From a virus: 30,042 bases of DNA. The translations under genes were made by a program, and so were the position numbers. The DNA lies in the IMG/VR virus record IMGVR_UViG_3300036774_000078, positions 1 to 30,042 of that record. One strand, given 5' to 3'. Shown here piece after piece: positions 20,696 through 28,791 of this stretch (position 1 is its first letter; every line of letters begins with the position of its first letter). Below the pieces are notes generated by a model that did no database searches, was not told the DNA's origin, and saw only the letters and a program-made list of their open reading frames with translations.

Positions 20696-21073
20696 ATGCT
20701 GGCCCACATCCGTGACGCGCTCGCTCAGGTCAACCCCGACTTCCCGTGGATCTGCCTGACCACCGTGATCTGGCTTGCGCAGTACCTCACGCGCCGCTTC
20801 GCGCCGAAGGTCTGGCTGGTGGCGTTCTCCTGGATGCCGACCGACCTGCCGGAGATGGCCAAGCGAATCGCGCAGGGGCTCCCGAGCGTGCTCGTCGGCG
20901 CCGCGATCCCGGCCATCGCCTCCGGCGGCGACACGAAGCAGGCGCTGCTCGGGGCGCTCTTCGGCGCGTTCGCGCCGCTGTGGCACCACATCCTGAAGGC
21001 AATGCCTGGCAGTTATCAGGGGGTTCTGACGCCCTCCGTCGCTCCGTCGCCCCCGGCTGATCCGCCCGCCTGA
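20696..21073 (+). CDS. Holin-like membrane protein
   Basis: 125 residues. Two hydrophobic segments (about 16-34, FPWICLTTVIWLAQYL, and 60-95, GLPSVLVGAAIPAIAS with LLGALFGAFAPLWH) separated by a charged/Trp loop, with a Pro-rich soluble tail. Layout and size fit a class II-like holin, but such small bitopic proteins may equally be virion membrane proteins. ATG 20696 has no ribosome site; a TAGAGT box ends 6 nt before it. Confidence 0.6.
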   Translation: MLAHIRDALAQVNPDFPWICLTTVIWLAQYLTRRFAPKVWLVAFSWMPTDLPEMAKRIAQGLPSVLVGAAIPAIASGGDTKQALLGALFGAFAPLWHHILKAMPGSYQGVLTPSVAPSPPADPPA

Positions 21074-21082
21074 CCGCCCTCC

Positions 21083-21111
21083 TTCCCATGGGCATGTGCT
21101 CGGGGTAGACT
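21083..21111 (+). promoter_or_regulatory. Leaderless-type promoter candidate before 21119
   Basis: TTCCCA (21083-21088), 17 nt, TAGACT (21106-21111), 7 nt to ATG 21119. GGCATGTGC (21091-21099) sits exactly 4 nt before GGTAGACT, as in the 20661-20689 site. No ribosome binding site is visible. Confidence 0.5.
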
Positions 21112-21118
21112 GGCGCGC

Positions 21119-21664
21119 ATGTTCGATAACGCCCCGAGCGTGTTCGAGAACGTGCCCGCAGGTCACAGACCCGACGTGGCGTCAACTGCGCCTCCGGTAC
21201 ACATGCCGATCGGCGCGAGCCCGGATGGACTCGGGGCTGGCCCGGACGGCATGGGCGCCTACGCCCAGCCCGTGCAGGCACATGCCGGGACCGGCGAGTA
21301 CTTCCAGCCGGCGGCCGGCATGGGCGGGTACGCTCGACCGTCGTTCGGTGGCATGAACGGCGAGATCGCGTTCCTGGAACCAGCCGACGCTTCTCCGGCT
21401 GCTGCGCTGCAGTCGGCGGGCATCACGGCGCTCGTCGCCGCGGTGGCCTTCGGCGCCGGCCTCGCGCTCGGCGGTCCGTGGGGCAGCGTCTCGGGGATCA
21501 TGTTCTCCGGGTCGGCGTTCAACGTGTACCGCGCTCAGAAGTGGTGGGGCAGCCCGAACCCGAGCGAGAAGCACGAGGCCGTCGTGAGCGCGATGTTCGC
21601 AGCGATCGGGATCGCGGCTGGCGGGTACACGGCCTACCAGGCGTACCAGGCGTCGCGGCGTTAA
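21119..21664 (+). CDS. Membrane protein with Gly/Ala-rich helices, probable virion membrane protein
   Basis: 181 residues. Residues 1-85 are Pro/Gly/Met-rich and look disordered (VHMPIGASPDGLGAGPDGMG). Two membrane helices follow: about 95-120 (AALQSAGITALVAAVAFGAG) and 155-178 (AVVSAMFAAIGIAAGGYTAY), both with small-residue packing patterns. Between them lies VYRAQKWWGSPNPSEKHE. It precedes the candidate major structural gene, so an abundant internal-membrane or membrane-insertion role is possible. Function not established. Confidence 0.65.
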   Translation: MFDNAPSVFENVPAGHRPDVASTAPPVHMPIGASPDGLGAGPDGMGAYAQPVQAHAGTGEYFQPAAGMGGYARPSFGGMNGEIAFLEPADASPAAALQSAGITALVAAVAFGAGLALGGPWGSVSGIMFSGSAFNVYRAQKWWGSPNPSEKHEAVVSAMFAAIGIAAGGYTAYQAYQASRR

Positions 21665-21700
21665 CGGCCCCGCGCTGACTTTCAAGAGGAAGTATCACAC

Positions 21701-22564
21701 ATGGCAGGCGATTCGGCCCCGTCCGGGGCAACGATGGTCGACGCGCAGCTCACGAACGTCCGTGTGCTGAAGCCAGCCCCGAACTTCGAGCGCAACTACC
21801 AGGGGAAGCCGGCGAACACGCCGATCGCCTTCCCAGGCGTACGGGACACGCGAGCGGAAGAGGGCGCTCCGGGCTTCTCCCCGGATCTGATGAAGGGCAT
21901 CGCGGTGCCGCAAGGCTCGCGGGTGCTCCTCAACTTCCCGATCTGCGTGAACCCCGTACCGCCGGGCAACGCGCTGTTCCCGTTCCAGTTCTACAGCTAC
22001 CGGCTGATCTGGCGCTTTCAGGGGCTCGGTAGCTTCCGGAACCCAGGCACGAAGCAGCGGAGGGCGCCGTACCACTTTCCGAGGCAGAGCCCCGGAGCGC
22101 CGGCCACCATCCTGGGCATCCCGGTGCCCAGAGTGACGATCGCGGCCTCGTGGCACGTCGTGGCGTACCAGCAGACCGAGCCGGCGACGGGCGCCGGCAA
22201 TCTCGTGGTGCGGCAGGAGGTGATCACCCCGCGGTTCGACTCACTCAACGAGTTCGTTCCCCCGCTCCTGCCAGACGGCACTCCCGCCGTGATCCAGCAA
22301 GGGGTGCTCGATCCAGGGCTCGTCGGTGGCGTCGCAAACGAACCGATCTTCGCTCCGTTCTGGACCGACGCCGAGGGCGACGAGCTGATCATCCTCGCGA
22401 ACCGCGTCGACTGGCAGGACAACGCGGCCCCAGCGTGGGACTTCACGGATCCGGCGAAAGACCTGGCGTTCTCGAACATCTACGGCACGGGCACGTGGGC
22501 CGGCGGTGGGCACCAGTCGTTCCGCGACGTCGGCATCTACATGCAGACCGGCACGACGCCGTGA
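21701..22564 (+). CDS. Candidate major structural protein (beta-rich, 287 aa)
   Basis: Strong AAGAGGAAG lies about 9 nt before ATG 21701. The protein is Pro/Gly/aromatic-rich with many strands (VLLNFPICVNPV, LFPFQFYSYRLIWRFQG, RVTIAASWHVVAYQQTE, NLVVRQEVITPRF, DELIILANRVDWQDN), few helices, and no signal peptide or coiled coil. Length and composition would suit a jelly-roll capsid protein of a tailless phage, or a head decoration/fibre protein of a tailed one. No HK97-fold features are seen. It lacks enzyme motifs. The call as capsid protein is inference. Confidence 0.5.
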   Translation: MAGDSAPSGATMVDAQLTNVRVLKPAPNFERNYQGKPANTPIAFPGVRDTRAEEGAPGFSPDLMKGIAVPQGSRVLLNFPICVNPVPPGNALFPFQFYSYRLIWRFQGLGSFRNPGTKQRRAPYHFPRQSPGAPATILGIPVPRVTIAASWHVVAYQQTEPATGAGNLVVRQEVITPRFDSLNEFVPPLLPDGTPAVIQQGVLDPGLVGGVANEPIFAPFWTDAEGDELIILANRVDWQDNAAPAWDFTDPAKDLAFSNIYGTGTWAGGGHQSFRDVGIYMQTGTTP

Positions 22565-22625
22565 TCGCGCGCCGGCATCAAGACTTCCACATGTCCGACA
22601 ACTGAGAGAGAAGGAGAAGAAGCGC

Positions 22626-23081
22626 ATGCACAAGGGAGCAAGAGTCGACGGCGGAGACTACTTCGACGACATCGCGAACCGCGAGGACGCGGGCGTGTTC
22701 GGCGGCCTCGGTGTCGAGGACTACGAGGGGATCAAGGAGTCGATCGACGCCGATGGCCTCGTGATCCGCATGAACTGCCGTCGATGCAACAAGACGCACG
22801 ATGTGACGCTGGAGTGGAAGGAGCTGTTCATCGCCGGCAGCAACGGTCCGGGCCTGACTCCGGTGATGCCGCCCGGCTGGACCTACAGCGAGAACAACCA
22901 GAAGCTCTACCCGATCAACATCCCGTGCTCGAAGTGCCGGGAGCTTCTCTGCCCCCAGATCACGCCGGACGAGGCGCGTCAGCGCGTGAACGACGCGGTC
23001 GCCCGCGGCATGATCCCGATGCAGGCCCTCGCGGGCTGGAAGCATCAGATCGACATGTACAGGGGCCAGAACGGCGGCTGA
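22626..23081 (+). CDS. Unknown protein with zinc ribbon (two CxxC pairs)
   Basis: 151 residues, with GAGAAGGAG well placed before ATG 22626. Residues 49-55 (NCRRCNK) and about 99-110 (PCSKCRELLC) make a split zinc ribbon enclosing the segment with PGLTPVMPPGWTYSENNQ. The C-terminus is helical (ITPDEARQRVNDAVARGM). The acidic N-terminus is rich in Asp/Gly. I recall similar small zinc-binding proteins next to capsid genes, but no function is known to me. Confidence 0.65.
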   Translation: MHKGARVDGGDYFDDIANREDAGVFGGLGVEDYEGIKESIDADGLVIRMNCRRCNKTHDVTLEWKELFIAGSNGPGLTPVMPPGWTYSENNQKLYPINIPCSKCRELLCPQITPDEARQRVNDAVARGMIPMQALAGWKHQIDMYRGQNGG

Positions 23082-23094
23082 GAGTCGCCCTCAC

Positions 23095-23646
23095 ATGAGC
23101 GCCTGTCCCGAGATCCGCTCGCCGCTCACCGTCGAGGAAGCGGAGGCCGTCATCGAGCCTTACTTCCTCGCGGTGCGCGATGTGTTCGTCGGAAACGGAG
23201 CGAGCAAGTGCAAGCGCGTGACACTGGAGATCGCTCCATGGATCCACGACAGCCCGAGGCACTTCGCGGCGACCGAGGAGAGCGGCAAGCACATGGTCGT
23301 GTCGCCGGAGTTCGCAGAGCTTCCCGAGGACACGGTCATCGCGATCCTGAGCCACGAGTTCGGGCACGCCGTCGACTTCCTGTACCCCGGCGAGTACCTG
23401 CTCGTGGACGATGGCGAGCTGGTGAGGATGCCGCGCGTGCCGCTCGGCAAGCTCATCGACAAGAAGGCTGAGCAGGCGCACATCGCCAGGGCACGTGCCT
23501 GGGAGAAGCGCGGCAAGGACACGATCGAGCGCACGGCGGACTCCATCGCCGAGCTGTTCACGGGACACCTTATCGGCTACTGCGGCCCCTGCGAGCTGCA
23601 GTGCTTCGATCGCGGACACAGACCGCGTAGACCGGGGCTCCGATGA
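23095..23646 (+). CDS. Zinc metallopeptidase-like protein (HExxH)
   Basis: 183 residues. VIAILSHEFGHAVDFLYPGE carries HEFGH (H87, E88, H91) in a helix, and ERTADSIAELFTG downstream (E145, D149) could supply the third ligand, as in gluzincins. The tail has CGPCELQC (163-170). The family contains phage and bacterial proteins that cleave peptides or host surface proteins. There is no signal peptide, so it acts inside the cell, in the virion, or after lysis. It overlaps the next gene by 4 nt. Confidence 0.75.
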   Translation: MSACPEIRSPLTVEEAEAVIEPYFLAVRDVFVGNGASKCKRVTLEIAPWIHDSPRHFAATEESGKHMVVSPEFAELPEDTVIAILSHEFGHAVDFLYPGEYLLVDDGELVRMPRVPLGKLIDKKAEQAHIARARAWEKRGKDTIERTADSIAELFTGHLIGYCGPCELQCFDRGHRPRRPGLR

Positions 23647-24134
23647 ACCTGGATCGCGAAGCGAAGATCGGGATCGCTCTCGTCGTGACGGGCGCGGCCG
23701 CGCTCCTGCTCTGGCCGCGGAAGTCCGTTCGGGAGCACATCGTGGAGATCGCGAAGGGTGAGCTGGGTCAGCAGGATCCGCAGAAGTACTGGGAGGACGT
23801 CATCCCCGGCGCCGAGGGGACGATCTTCCACGGCGACTGGTGCGGCGGCTTCTCGCTCTGGGTGCTGCACCAGGCCGGCATCGGGCGCGACGTGAACTGG
23901 CAGATCGGCAAGGGCTACCTGTTCAATCTGTCCACGACGAGTGACCCGCAGCCGGGTGACATCGCGTACATGAACCTGCCGTACCAGCATCACGCCGTCG
24001 TGGTCGAATCGGACGGCTCGAACATCACGACGGTGGACGGGAACCAGCCGGGAAGCATGGTGAAGCTGCGAACGCGGCCCGTGTCGGCGTGGACCGCGTT
24101 CTACTCCGTGCAGCCGTGGATCGACGCGGCGTGA
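23643..24134 (+). CDS. Membrane-anchored CHAP/NlpC-P60-like peptidoglycan hydrolase
   Basis: 163 residues. Residues 8-24 (KIGIALVVTGAAALLLW) form an N-terminal membrane anchor followed by PRKSVRE. The catalytic domain has GDWCGGFSLWVLHQAG (C67), PGDIAYMNLPYQHHAVVVES (H116 or H117) and VDGNQ (N134), the CHAP/NlpC-P60 order of Cys, His and polar residue. It probably cuts cell-wall peptides. A membrane-tethered hydrolase without a cleavable signal suits a virion or inner-membrane lytic enzyme. Confidence 0.72.
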   Translation: MNLDREAKIGIALVVTGAAALLLWPRKSVREHIVEIAKGELGQQDPQKYWEDVIPGAEGTIFHGDWCGGFSLWVLHQAGIGRDVNWQIGKGYLFNLSTTSDPQPGDIAYMNLPYQHHAVVVESDGSNITTVDGNQPGSMVKLRTRPVSAWTAFYSVQPWIDAA

Positions 24135-24496
24135 TGTACGGCGCATCGACGAACTACCAGCCGACGTGGACGAGCACGCTACCGCTGAACGGCTACGGCG
24201 GCCAGGGTTACGACATGTTCGGGACGGCGCACGTCGTCGTCATCCGGAACATGCGGTCGGACTACACGTACGGCAACGAGCCGCTCGACGTCACGCTCAG
24301 GAGGGATCTCGATCGGTTCTCGCGTCTCGCAGAGACGCTCCTGGAGCGGAAGCGACGGATCTCGCGCGAGCAGAAGAGGCTCGCGACCGCGAGACTGCGG
24401 CGCTTCGGGCTCCCCGCGCTCCCCGAGGCGATGTTCCACAAGCCGACGTTCGTGCGTCGCGCGTGCGGCAGTCGCTGGCGCGTGATGACGCCCTAG
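24134..24496 (+). CDS. Unknown basic protein, 120 aa
   Basis: Starts at ATG 24134 in a TGATG overlap (a GTG just before is in frame too). The N-terminus is Gly/Tyr/Thr-rich (MYGASTNYQPTWTSTLPLNG, GYGGQGYDMFGTAHVVV). Residues 55-100 are very basic and helical (RRDLDRFSRLAETLLERKRR). It could bind nucleic acid or a membrane surface in the virion. Its TAG interlocks with the TAG of the convergent gene at 24493 in CTAG. Confidence 0.6.
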   Translation: MYGASTNYQPTWTSTLPLNGYGGQGYDMFGTAHVVVIRNMRSDYTYGNEPLDVTLRRDLDRFSRLAETLLERKRRISREQKRLATARLRRFGLPALPEAMFHKPTFVRRACGSRWRVMTP

Positions 24497-24741
24497 TACC
24501 TTCCGGTAGGCAGCGGCGCGCGACCAGGACGAGGTTGTTCGTCGAGCGCCTCGATGACGGCGACGCGCGTGGACAGATCCCCGACGTCCTTCTTGATGCC
24601 GTCGATGCCGTGGCGGAGACGCTCCTCGGAAGCGAGGATCTCCTTCCGCATCACCATCTCGCTCTTGAAGTAGAAGACGACCATCGAGACGATCATCGCG
24701 AGGATCGTCAAGGACATCTGCAGCCAGGCTTCTGGGGCCAT
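24493..24741 (-). CDS. Small membrane protein with coiled coil
   Basis: 82 residues on the minus strand. A membrane helix at about 8-25 (QMSLTILAMIVSMVVFYF) is followed by a charged, heptad-like region (MRKEILASEERLRHGIDGIK, VGDLSTRVAVIEALDE) and a Pro/Arg tail. ATG 24741 overlaps the stop of the upstream minus gene (TGATG). Similar layout to the small membrane protein at 6916. It might be a spanin-like or lysis-regulation protein. No sequence family is recognised. Confidence 0.6.
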   Translation of the reverse strand: MAPEAWLQMSLTILAMIVSMVVFYFKSEMVMRKEILASEERLRHGIDGIKKDVGDLSTRVAVIEALDEQPRPGRAPLPTGRY

Positions 24742-25031
24742 CACCAGAATCTCCGGACGCTGTTGAGCGCCCGTCTCCGGGCCTCGCAGGGCGAGCAGTT
24801 CGGGTCCATGCCGACCGCTCGGGCGACCGGCTTCGCTACGGCAGCGAAGGCGTCGCCGAGGCGCATGGAACCTCGTGGGGCCTGGTGGACGCGGTGGGCC
24901 TGGGCGAAAGACGCGGCGTCTGGTCCGGTTCGGTGAAGGCCGCCGGCTCCGCAGACCTCGCAATACAGGTCGATCCCGTCCGTGCGGCGTTCGACCAAAA
25001 CCCACGGGATCTCCTGAGAGAACCTCTGCAT
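24741..25031 (-). CDS. Unknown minus-strand protein with two CxxC pairs
   Basis: 96 residues from ATG 25031; the frame remains open to GTG 25091, so a longer form is possible, but that would cover the promoter of the divergent gene. LYCEVCGAGG and PNCSPCEARRRALN give two CxxC pairs, a likely zinc ribbon split by a helical linker. With the downstream membrane protein it forms a two-gene island running against all surrounding genes. Function unknown. Confidence 0.5.
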   Translation of the reverse strand: MQRFSQEIPWVLVERRTDGIDLYCEVCGAGGLHRTGPDAASFAQAHRVHQAPRGSMRLGDAFAAVAKPVARAVGMDPNCSPCEARRRALNSVRRFW

Positions 25032-25054
25032 CCTGAGGCATATGTTGCCGCAGC

Positions 25055-25083
25055 TTCCTCCGGGCCACAAGCCCTGGTACTCT
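25055..25083 (+). promoter_or_regulatory. Weak leaderless-type promoter candidate before 25092
   Basis: GGTACTCT ends 8 nt before ATG 25092, with TACTCT (25078-25083) as -10 and only a poor -35 (TTCCTC, 25055-25060) at 17 nt. It resembles GGTAGAGTCCGG before 20696. There is no ribosome site. Confidence 0.3.
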
Positions 25084-25091
25084 CCGGGCAC

Positions 25092-25670
25092 ATGTCAACC
25101 GCCCCCTACGTCCTGGGAGGAATCGCAGGCTTGGCGCTGGTGAAAGCGCTGTTCCGGCCGCACCGGGCGGTCGTCAGGGAGGGCGGCGTGGCGGCATGTC
25201 CCGGTCCGAACAGGTACCGGGTCTGTGACCCGAGCCTGGCCATCGACGCGGCGTCGGGCACTCCCGTGTTCTCGACCGCCGAGGGCCGAGTCGCCGTCGT
25301 CGGAGATCGGTTCTTGCAGATCGCCGCGCACGACGAGCCGGTGGTGCTCATGTACGACGGCGTCGTCCCGTCGGTACAGGAGGGGCAGTACGTCGGGCGA
25401 GGTCAGCAGATTGGGCAGTCGATGGGGCGCGTGTTCTTCAGCGTCACGCAGTTCATGCCCGGCAACAAGCTCGTCAAGGTGGACCCGTCCTCGTGGCTCG
25501 CGTCGCGCGGGCAGCAGATCGCCGCGAAGTACACGGGTTCTCGCAACGAGTGGTGCGAGCAGGGCAGGAACATCGACGTGCCCGCGAGCGCCGGTGGGCC
25601 GTGCAACCTGTACGAGCCGGAGCGTGGAGGATTCGCTCTCCTGCCCGTGACCGTCAGCGTGGAGCGGTAG
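25092..25670 (+). CDS. Membrane-anchored, degenerate M23 (LytM)-like protein
   Basis: 192 residues. Residues 5-22 (PYVLGGIAGLALVKALF) are an N-terminal membrane anchor. Residues 55-118 follow the M23 beta pattern (GTPVFSTAEGRVAVVGDRFL, then EGQYVGRGQQIGQ), but the usual H-x-H near the end reads GRVFFSV and the expected YAH reads MYDG, so the zinc site seems lost. A non-catalytic peptidoglycan-binding or structural role is more likely than cleavage. Four Cys (36, 45 and two near 155-170) could form disulfides outside the cytoplasm. Confidence 0.55.
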   Translation: MSTAPYVLGGIAGLALVKALFRPHRAVVREGGVAACPGPNRYRVCDPSLAIDAASGTPVFSTAEGRVAVVGDRFLQIAAHDEPVVLMYDGVVPSVQEGQYVGRGQQIGQSMGRVFFSVTQFMPGNKLVKVDPSSWLASRGQQIAAKYTGSRNEWCEQGRNIDVPASAGGPCNLYEPERGGFALLPVTVSVER

Positions 25671-25673
25671 CAC

Positions 25674-26816
25674 ATGTCGAGATACGGCACGATCCTCGGG
25701 GGCTCCGCCAATGCGGTGTCCTTCATCGTTGAGGGAGCGACGCCAGAGGCTCTGCTCGCCGCTTCTGAAGCGGCCGGTCTCGCGACGTTCGGCCCGCTGC
25801 AGGATCCGGTCATCACGTCGGTCACGCTCACCGGCGCGGGCGACGGCCACATGTTCTTCCTGGAGGTACAGGGGACTGCAGGCGTCAACGCAGATGGCGG
25901 CCTCGATGCGACCACGCTCAGTGCCAAGGGGTTCCTTGGAGCGGAATCCGAGGTACTGACGAAGGCGCTTCAGGCCGTGCAGAGCGCGTCACCTGTCGTG
26001 GACGTGCAGATCGCGGGGGCCGCCAAGGGACAGAGGGTTCTCGGGATCGTGATCTTCGGGACGCTCCTCGGCGGCGGAGGCGCGTTCGAGATGTTCTCGC
26101 GCGTCGACTGCTCGGTGAATGCGGCGTACGTCGAGTCCCCGTACAGCCGAACGCCGGTGCTGCACACGAGGTCGAGCGGCCAGGTCGCGGGCGGATACAA
26201 CGGCGGCGGGACCGGCAACAAGACGATCCTTGGGTTCCGGGTCGGCAATGGGCTCCCGCTCGGGCAGCTGCAGAGCATCGAATACACGTGGCTGGATCTG
26301 AATCCGGCGATGAGCGGCTTCGCGACGTACGCGAACCTGATCATCGACGTGTACGGAAACGGCACAGCCTACAAGATCGCCGTCATCGATCCCGCGACGC
26401 CGCCTGGCCTGAACAACGGCACGACGGTCTCGAACCCGGACGGGTCGCACACGACCACGTGGCTCGGAGCGTCGAACAACGTGTTGATCGTGAACGGCCT
26501 GCACGTGACCGAGTTCCCGCCGCCTGCTCCGCCGCCGCCTGCTCCATCGCCGCCGTACGTGCCCCCCACGGCGGGTCCGGGCCTGCCGCCGAACTTCAAC
26601 TTCCCTGGGGGCTGGCCAGGGGAGAGCTACAGCATCCCTGCGATCCTCGCGGCGTTCCCCAACGCGAAGCTCGCTGAAGCGTCGAGCGGCGACGGCGGTC
26701 TGCCGCGGTCGCCAAACACGACGCCTGCGTTCTTGCTCGCCACCGGCGACAGCAACAATCAGGTCATCCGTGCCTTCCTCCTCTCGAACGTGAAGTTCAA
26801 CGGAGTAGTCGTATGA
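25674..26816 (+). CDS. Probable virion appendage/structural protein
   Basis: 380 residues with GGAGCGG before ATG 25674. The N-terminal 250 residues are strand-rich with Gly/Ala/Ser/Thr loops (VITSVTLTGAGDGHMFFLEV, IDVYGNGTAYKIAVIDP). A Pro hinge at about 280-305 (PPPAPPPPAPSPPYVPP) precedes a C-terminal domain ending NVKFNGVVV. The composition fits a phage surface or fibre protein. It overlaps the short gene at 26813 by 4 nt. No enzyme motif or signal peptide is seen. Confidence 0.55.
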   Translation: MSRYGTILGGSANAVSFIVEGATPEALLAASEAAGLATFGPLQDPVITSVTLTGAGDGHMFFLEVQGTAGVNADGGLDATTLSAKGFLGAESEVLTKALQAVQSASPVVDVQIAGAAKGQRVLGIVIFGTLLGGGGAFEMFSRVDCSVNAAYVESPYSRTPVLHTRSSGQVAGGYNGGGTGNKTILGFRVGNGLPLGQLQSIEYTWLDLNPAMSGFATYANLIIDVYGNGTAYKIAVIDPATPPGLNNGTTVSNPDGSHTTTWLGASNNVLIVNGLHVTEFPPPAPPPPAPSPPYVPPTAGPGLPPNFNFPGGWPGESYSIPAILAAFPNAKLAEASSGDGGLPRSPNTTPAFLLATGDSNNQVIRAFLLSNVKFNGVVV

Positions 26817-26995
26817 GCTACACGCCCGTCATCAACGAGCCACTCGACAGCACGACGCCGTTTCCGACGATGGGGACGACGGCGCAGCGCCCAGTCGCGC
26901 CGGCCGTCACGCAGGAGTACTTCGACACGACGCTCGACGAGCCGATCTGGTGGAATGGCGGAAACTGGGTCAACGCTGCTGGCGTGACGGTGTAG
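26813..26995 (+). CDS. Short phage structural peptide (YFDTTL-PIWWNG family)
   Basis: 60 residues. YFDTTLDEPIWWNGGNWVNA near the end is a motif I know from many phage fibre or tail-associated proteins, where it often forms the last part of a longer protein. Here it is a separate gene of which the first 30 residues are Pro/Thr-rich (TTPFPTMGTTAQRPVAP). It lies 3 nt before the first spike gene. Confidence 0.65.
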   Translation: MSYTPVINEPLDSTTPFPTMGTTAQRPVAPAVTQEYFDTTLDEPIWWNGGNWVNAAGVTV

Positions 26996-26998
26996 CTC

Positions 26999-27054
26999 GT
27001 GACCGTTCGCGACAAGACAGGAACGTCGGGCCGCGGGACGCCGCGCGTGCCGCC
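26999..27054 (+). repeat. Shared 5' segment of spike genes, copy 1
   Basis: 56 bp from the GTG start, identical to 28792-28847 except for two synonymous changes (Gly GGG/GGA and Thr ACG/ACT). Selection on the encoded anchor peptide is therefore likely. Confidence 0.8.
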
Positions 27055-28414
27055 AGCAACGTCGGCAACAGGCGATCACAAGGTCGCGGTCACCGGCGCG
27101 GATCCGACGCCGGACTACCTGGCGGCGAAGCTCACTGGTGACGCGAACATCACGCTCACGGTGATCCCTGGCGAGCAGCTGAAGATCGGCGTAACCGGCA
27201 CGTTTCCCGGCAAGTACCCGGTGCCGGACAACGTCTTCGCGATCAACGACGATCTCGACCCGACGAAGTTCCTGAACGTCCAGCTTGCGGGACAGGCCAC
27301 CGGTACCACGCAGACGATCGTCACCACTGCGACCGTGTCGCGACCATTCCGGTTGCCGGACATCTCCGGCACTGCCGTCGTCAGCGAGGACGTCACCGGC
27401 TTCACGTACATCGGCGGGCAGAAGACTCAGGACAACGGGTCCAACGCTCGCGTCCAGCTGCAAAGCAACATCGCGAACGGGTCGCAGTACCGGTCGAGCC
27501 AGTACGGAGCAAACGTAGGCGTCCCTGGCATCAGCACGTTCAAGAGCCGCGGGGCGTCTTTCCCGACGCTCGCCGCTTGCTTGCCTGGCGACGTCATCTT
27601 CCGTGCGACGGCCGCGTCCGTCACACAAACGGGAACGATTCCTCTCGGCGGTATGATCTCGATCCAGATTCCGACGGACTTTCCGCAGACCGGACAGTCG
27701 TGGAACGCGACCGAGTTCGAGATTCAGCTGGTCCCGTACACCTCTGCGACGAATGGACGCAGGGTCTCGTTCAAGGTCACCGCGGGAGGTGAAGCGCAGA
27801 CTCTTGCAGGTATCCGTGTCGGCGGCCCACTCGTTGTGAGTCTGGGTCCGAACCCGCCAGGGCAACTGAACAAGGGCGCGCTCATCAGTTCCGGCAACGG
27901 CGATCCGAACGGCTCCGTCACGGGCTCGGTCAGCGACCTCTGGTGCCGACTCGACGGCGGCCCCGGAACGACGCTCTACACGAAGGAAGCTGGCGCGGCG
28001 ACGAACACGGGATGGTCACCCATCACGCTCCCGAGCTATTTCAACCAGCTAGCCGCGAGCACGGTGCTGCCGTTCGGCGCTCCGGTGGTGCTCCACTCTC
28101 TGATTCTCACGCCGCGCGCTAACCACTTCTTCCTGATCAACTACACGGTCACAGCGTTCAATCAGATCGTGGCGTTTGGAACAGCAACCGCGACGTTCGA
28201 GCTATGGATCGATGGAGTGATGGTGAGCCAAGCGAACGAGTCGATCACCAACAACGTCGAGTACGGGTCGACGGGGATCACGTTCCGCACAGGCCCTCTC
28301 ACGGCCGCTCCGCACACCATCGAGATCCGAGGCTCGTCGAACGACGTGACGGGCATGGTAAGCGTGCCCATTCCCGGAAACTCAAATCTGCTAGTTCAAG
28401 AGGTCGCCGCGTAA
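26999..28414 (+). CDS. Spike/fibre protein with shared N-terminal anchor
   Basis: 471 residues from GTG 26999. The first 19 residues ([18 protein letters not shown] after the start) are identical to those of the collagen-like protein at 28792. Residues 25-60 ([18 protein letters not shown], then [19 protein letters not shown]) match a strand motif (DTTPGYL-x-x-KL) seen in phage appendages. The remainder is beta-rich, ending in a domain with [20 protein letters not shown] that resembles trimeric receptor-binding heads. Proposed role: host recognition. No enzymatic motif. Confidence 0.65.
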   Translation: MTVRDKTGTSGRGTPRVPPATSATGDHKVAVTGADPTPDYLAAKLTGDANITLTVIPGEQLKIGVTGTFPGKYPVPDNVFAINDDLDPTKFLNVQLAGQATGTTQTIVTTATVSRPFRLPDISGTAVVSEDVTGFTYIGGQKTQDNGSNARVQLQSNIANGSQYRSSQYGANVGVPGISTFKSRGASFPTLAACLPGDVIFRATAASVTQTGTIPLGGMISIQIPTDFPQTGQSWNATEFEIQLVPYTSATNGRRVSFKVTAGGEAQTLAGIRVGGPLVVSLGPNPPGQLNKGALISSGNGDPNGSVTGSVSDLWCRLDGGPGTTLYTKEAGAATNTGWSPITLPSYFNQLAASTVLPFGAPVVLHSLILTPRANHFFLINYTVTAFNQIVAFGTATATFELWIDGVMVSQANESITNNVEYGSTGITFRTGPLTAAPHTIEIRGSSNDVTGMVSVPIPGNSNLLVQEVAA

Positions 28415-28439
28415 AGCCAAGCGCAAAGGAAAGAAGAAG

Positions 28440-28784
28440 ATGTCGTCCAAAGCCACGAACATGACCCCGACGCAGCAGCTGCCGAACGCGGCTGCCACTG
28501 TCTACACGGTTCCTGCCAACACGGTCGGCGTGATCCGCCACATTCACGTGCAGAACCCGTCGGCACTGCCGGTGACATTCACCATGTCGCTCGGGCTCGA
28601 CGCGGCCGGCAAGCGGATCTACGACGCCTACTCGATCCCGGCGGCAGCGGCGGGGCAGCCCGCGAGCGTGCTCGACGTCTTCTGCTACTACGTGCTCCCG
28701 GCAGCGACGGCGGTGCAGGCGTTCGCCGGAACCGCGGCGACGCTCACCTTCACCATGGACGGCCAGGAACTGACGGCCGGGTAA
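28440..28784 (+). CDS. Small beta-sandwich phage structural protein
   Basis: 114 residues with AAAGGAAAG before ATG 28440. [40 protein letters not shown] and [15 protein letters not shown] follow a pattern common in small phage virion proteins located beside fibre genes. All-beta, no signal, no enzyme motif. It may cap or decorate the spikes on either side. Confidence 0.6.
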   Translation: MSSKATNMTPTQQLPNAAATVYTVPANTVGVIRHIHVQNPSALPVTFTMSLGLDAAGKRIYDAYSIPAAAAGQPASVLDVFCYYVLPAATAVQAFAGTAATLTFTMDGQELTAG

Positions 28785-28791
28785 CGGTCGC

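Noticed and set aside
25070-25098. Minus-strand promoter from TTGACA (25098-25093) for the two-gene island
   Set aside because: The -35 is perfect but no acceptable -10 occurs at 16-18 nt spacing.
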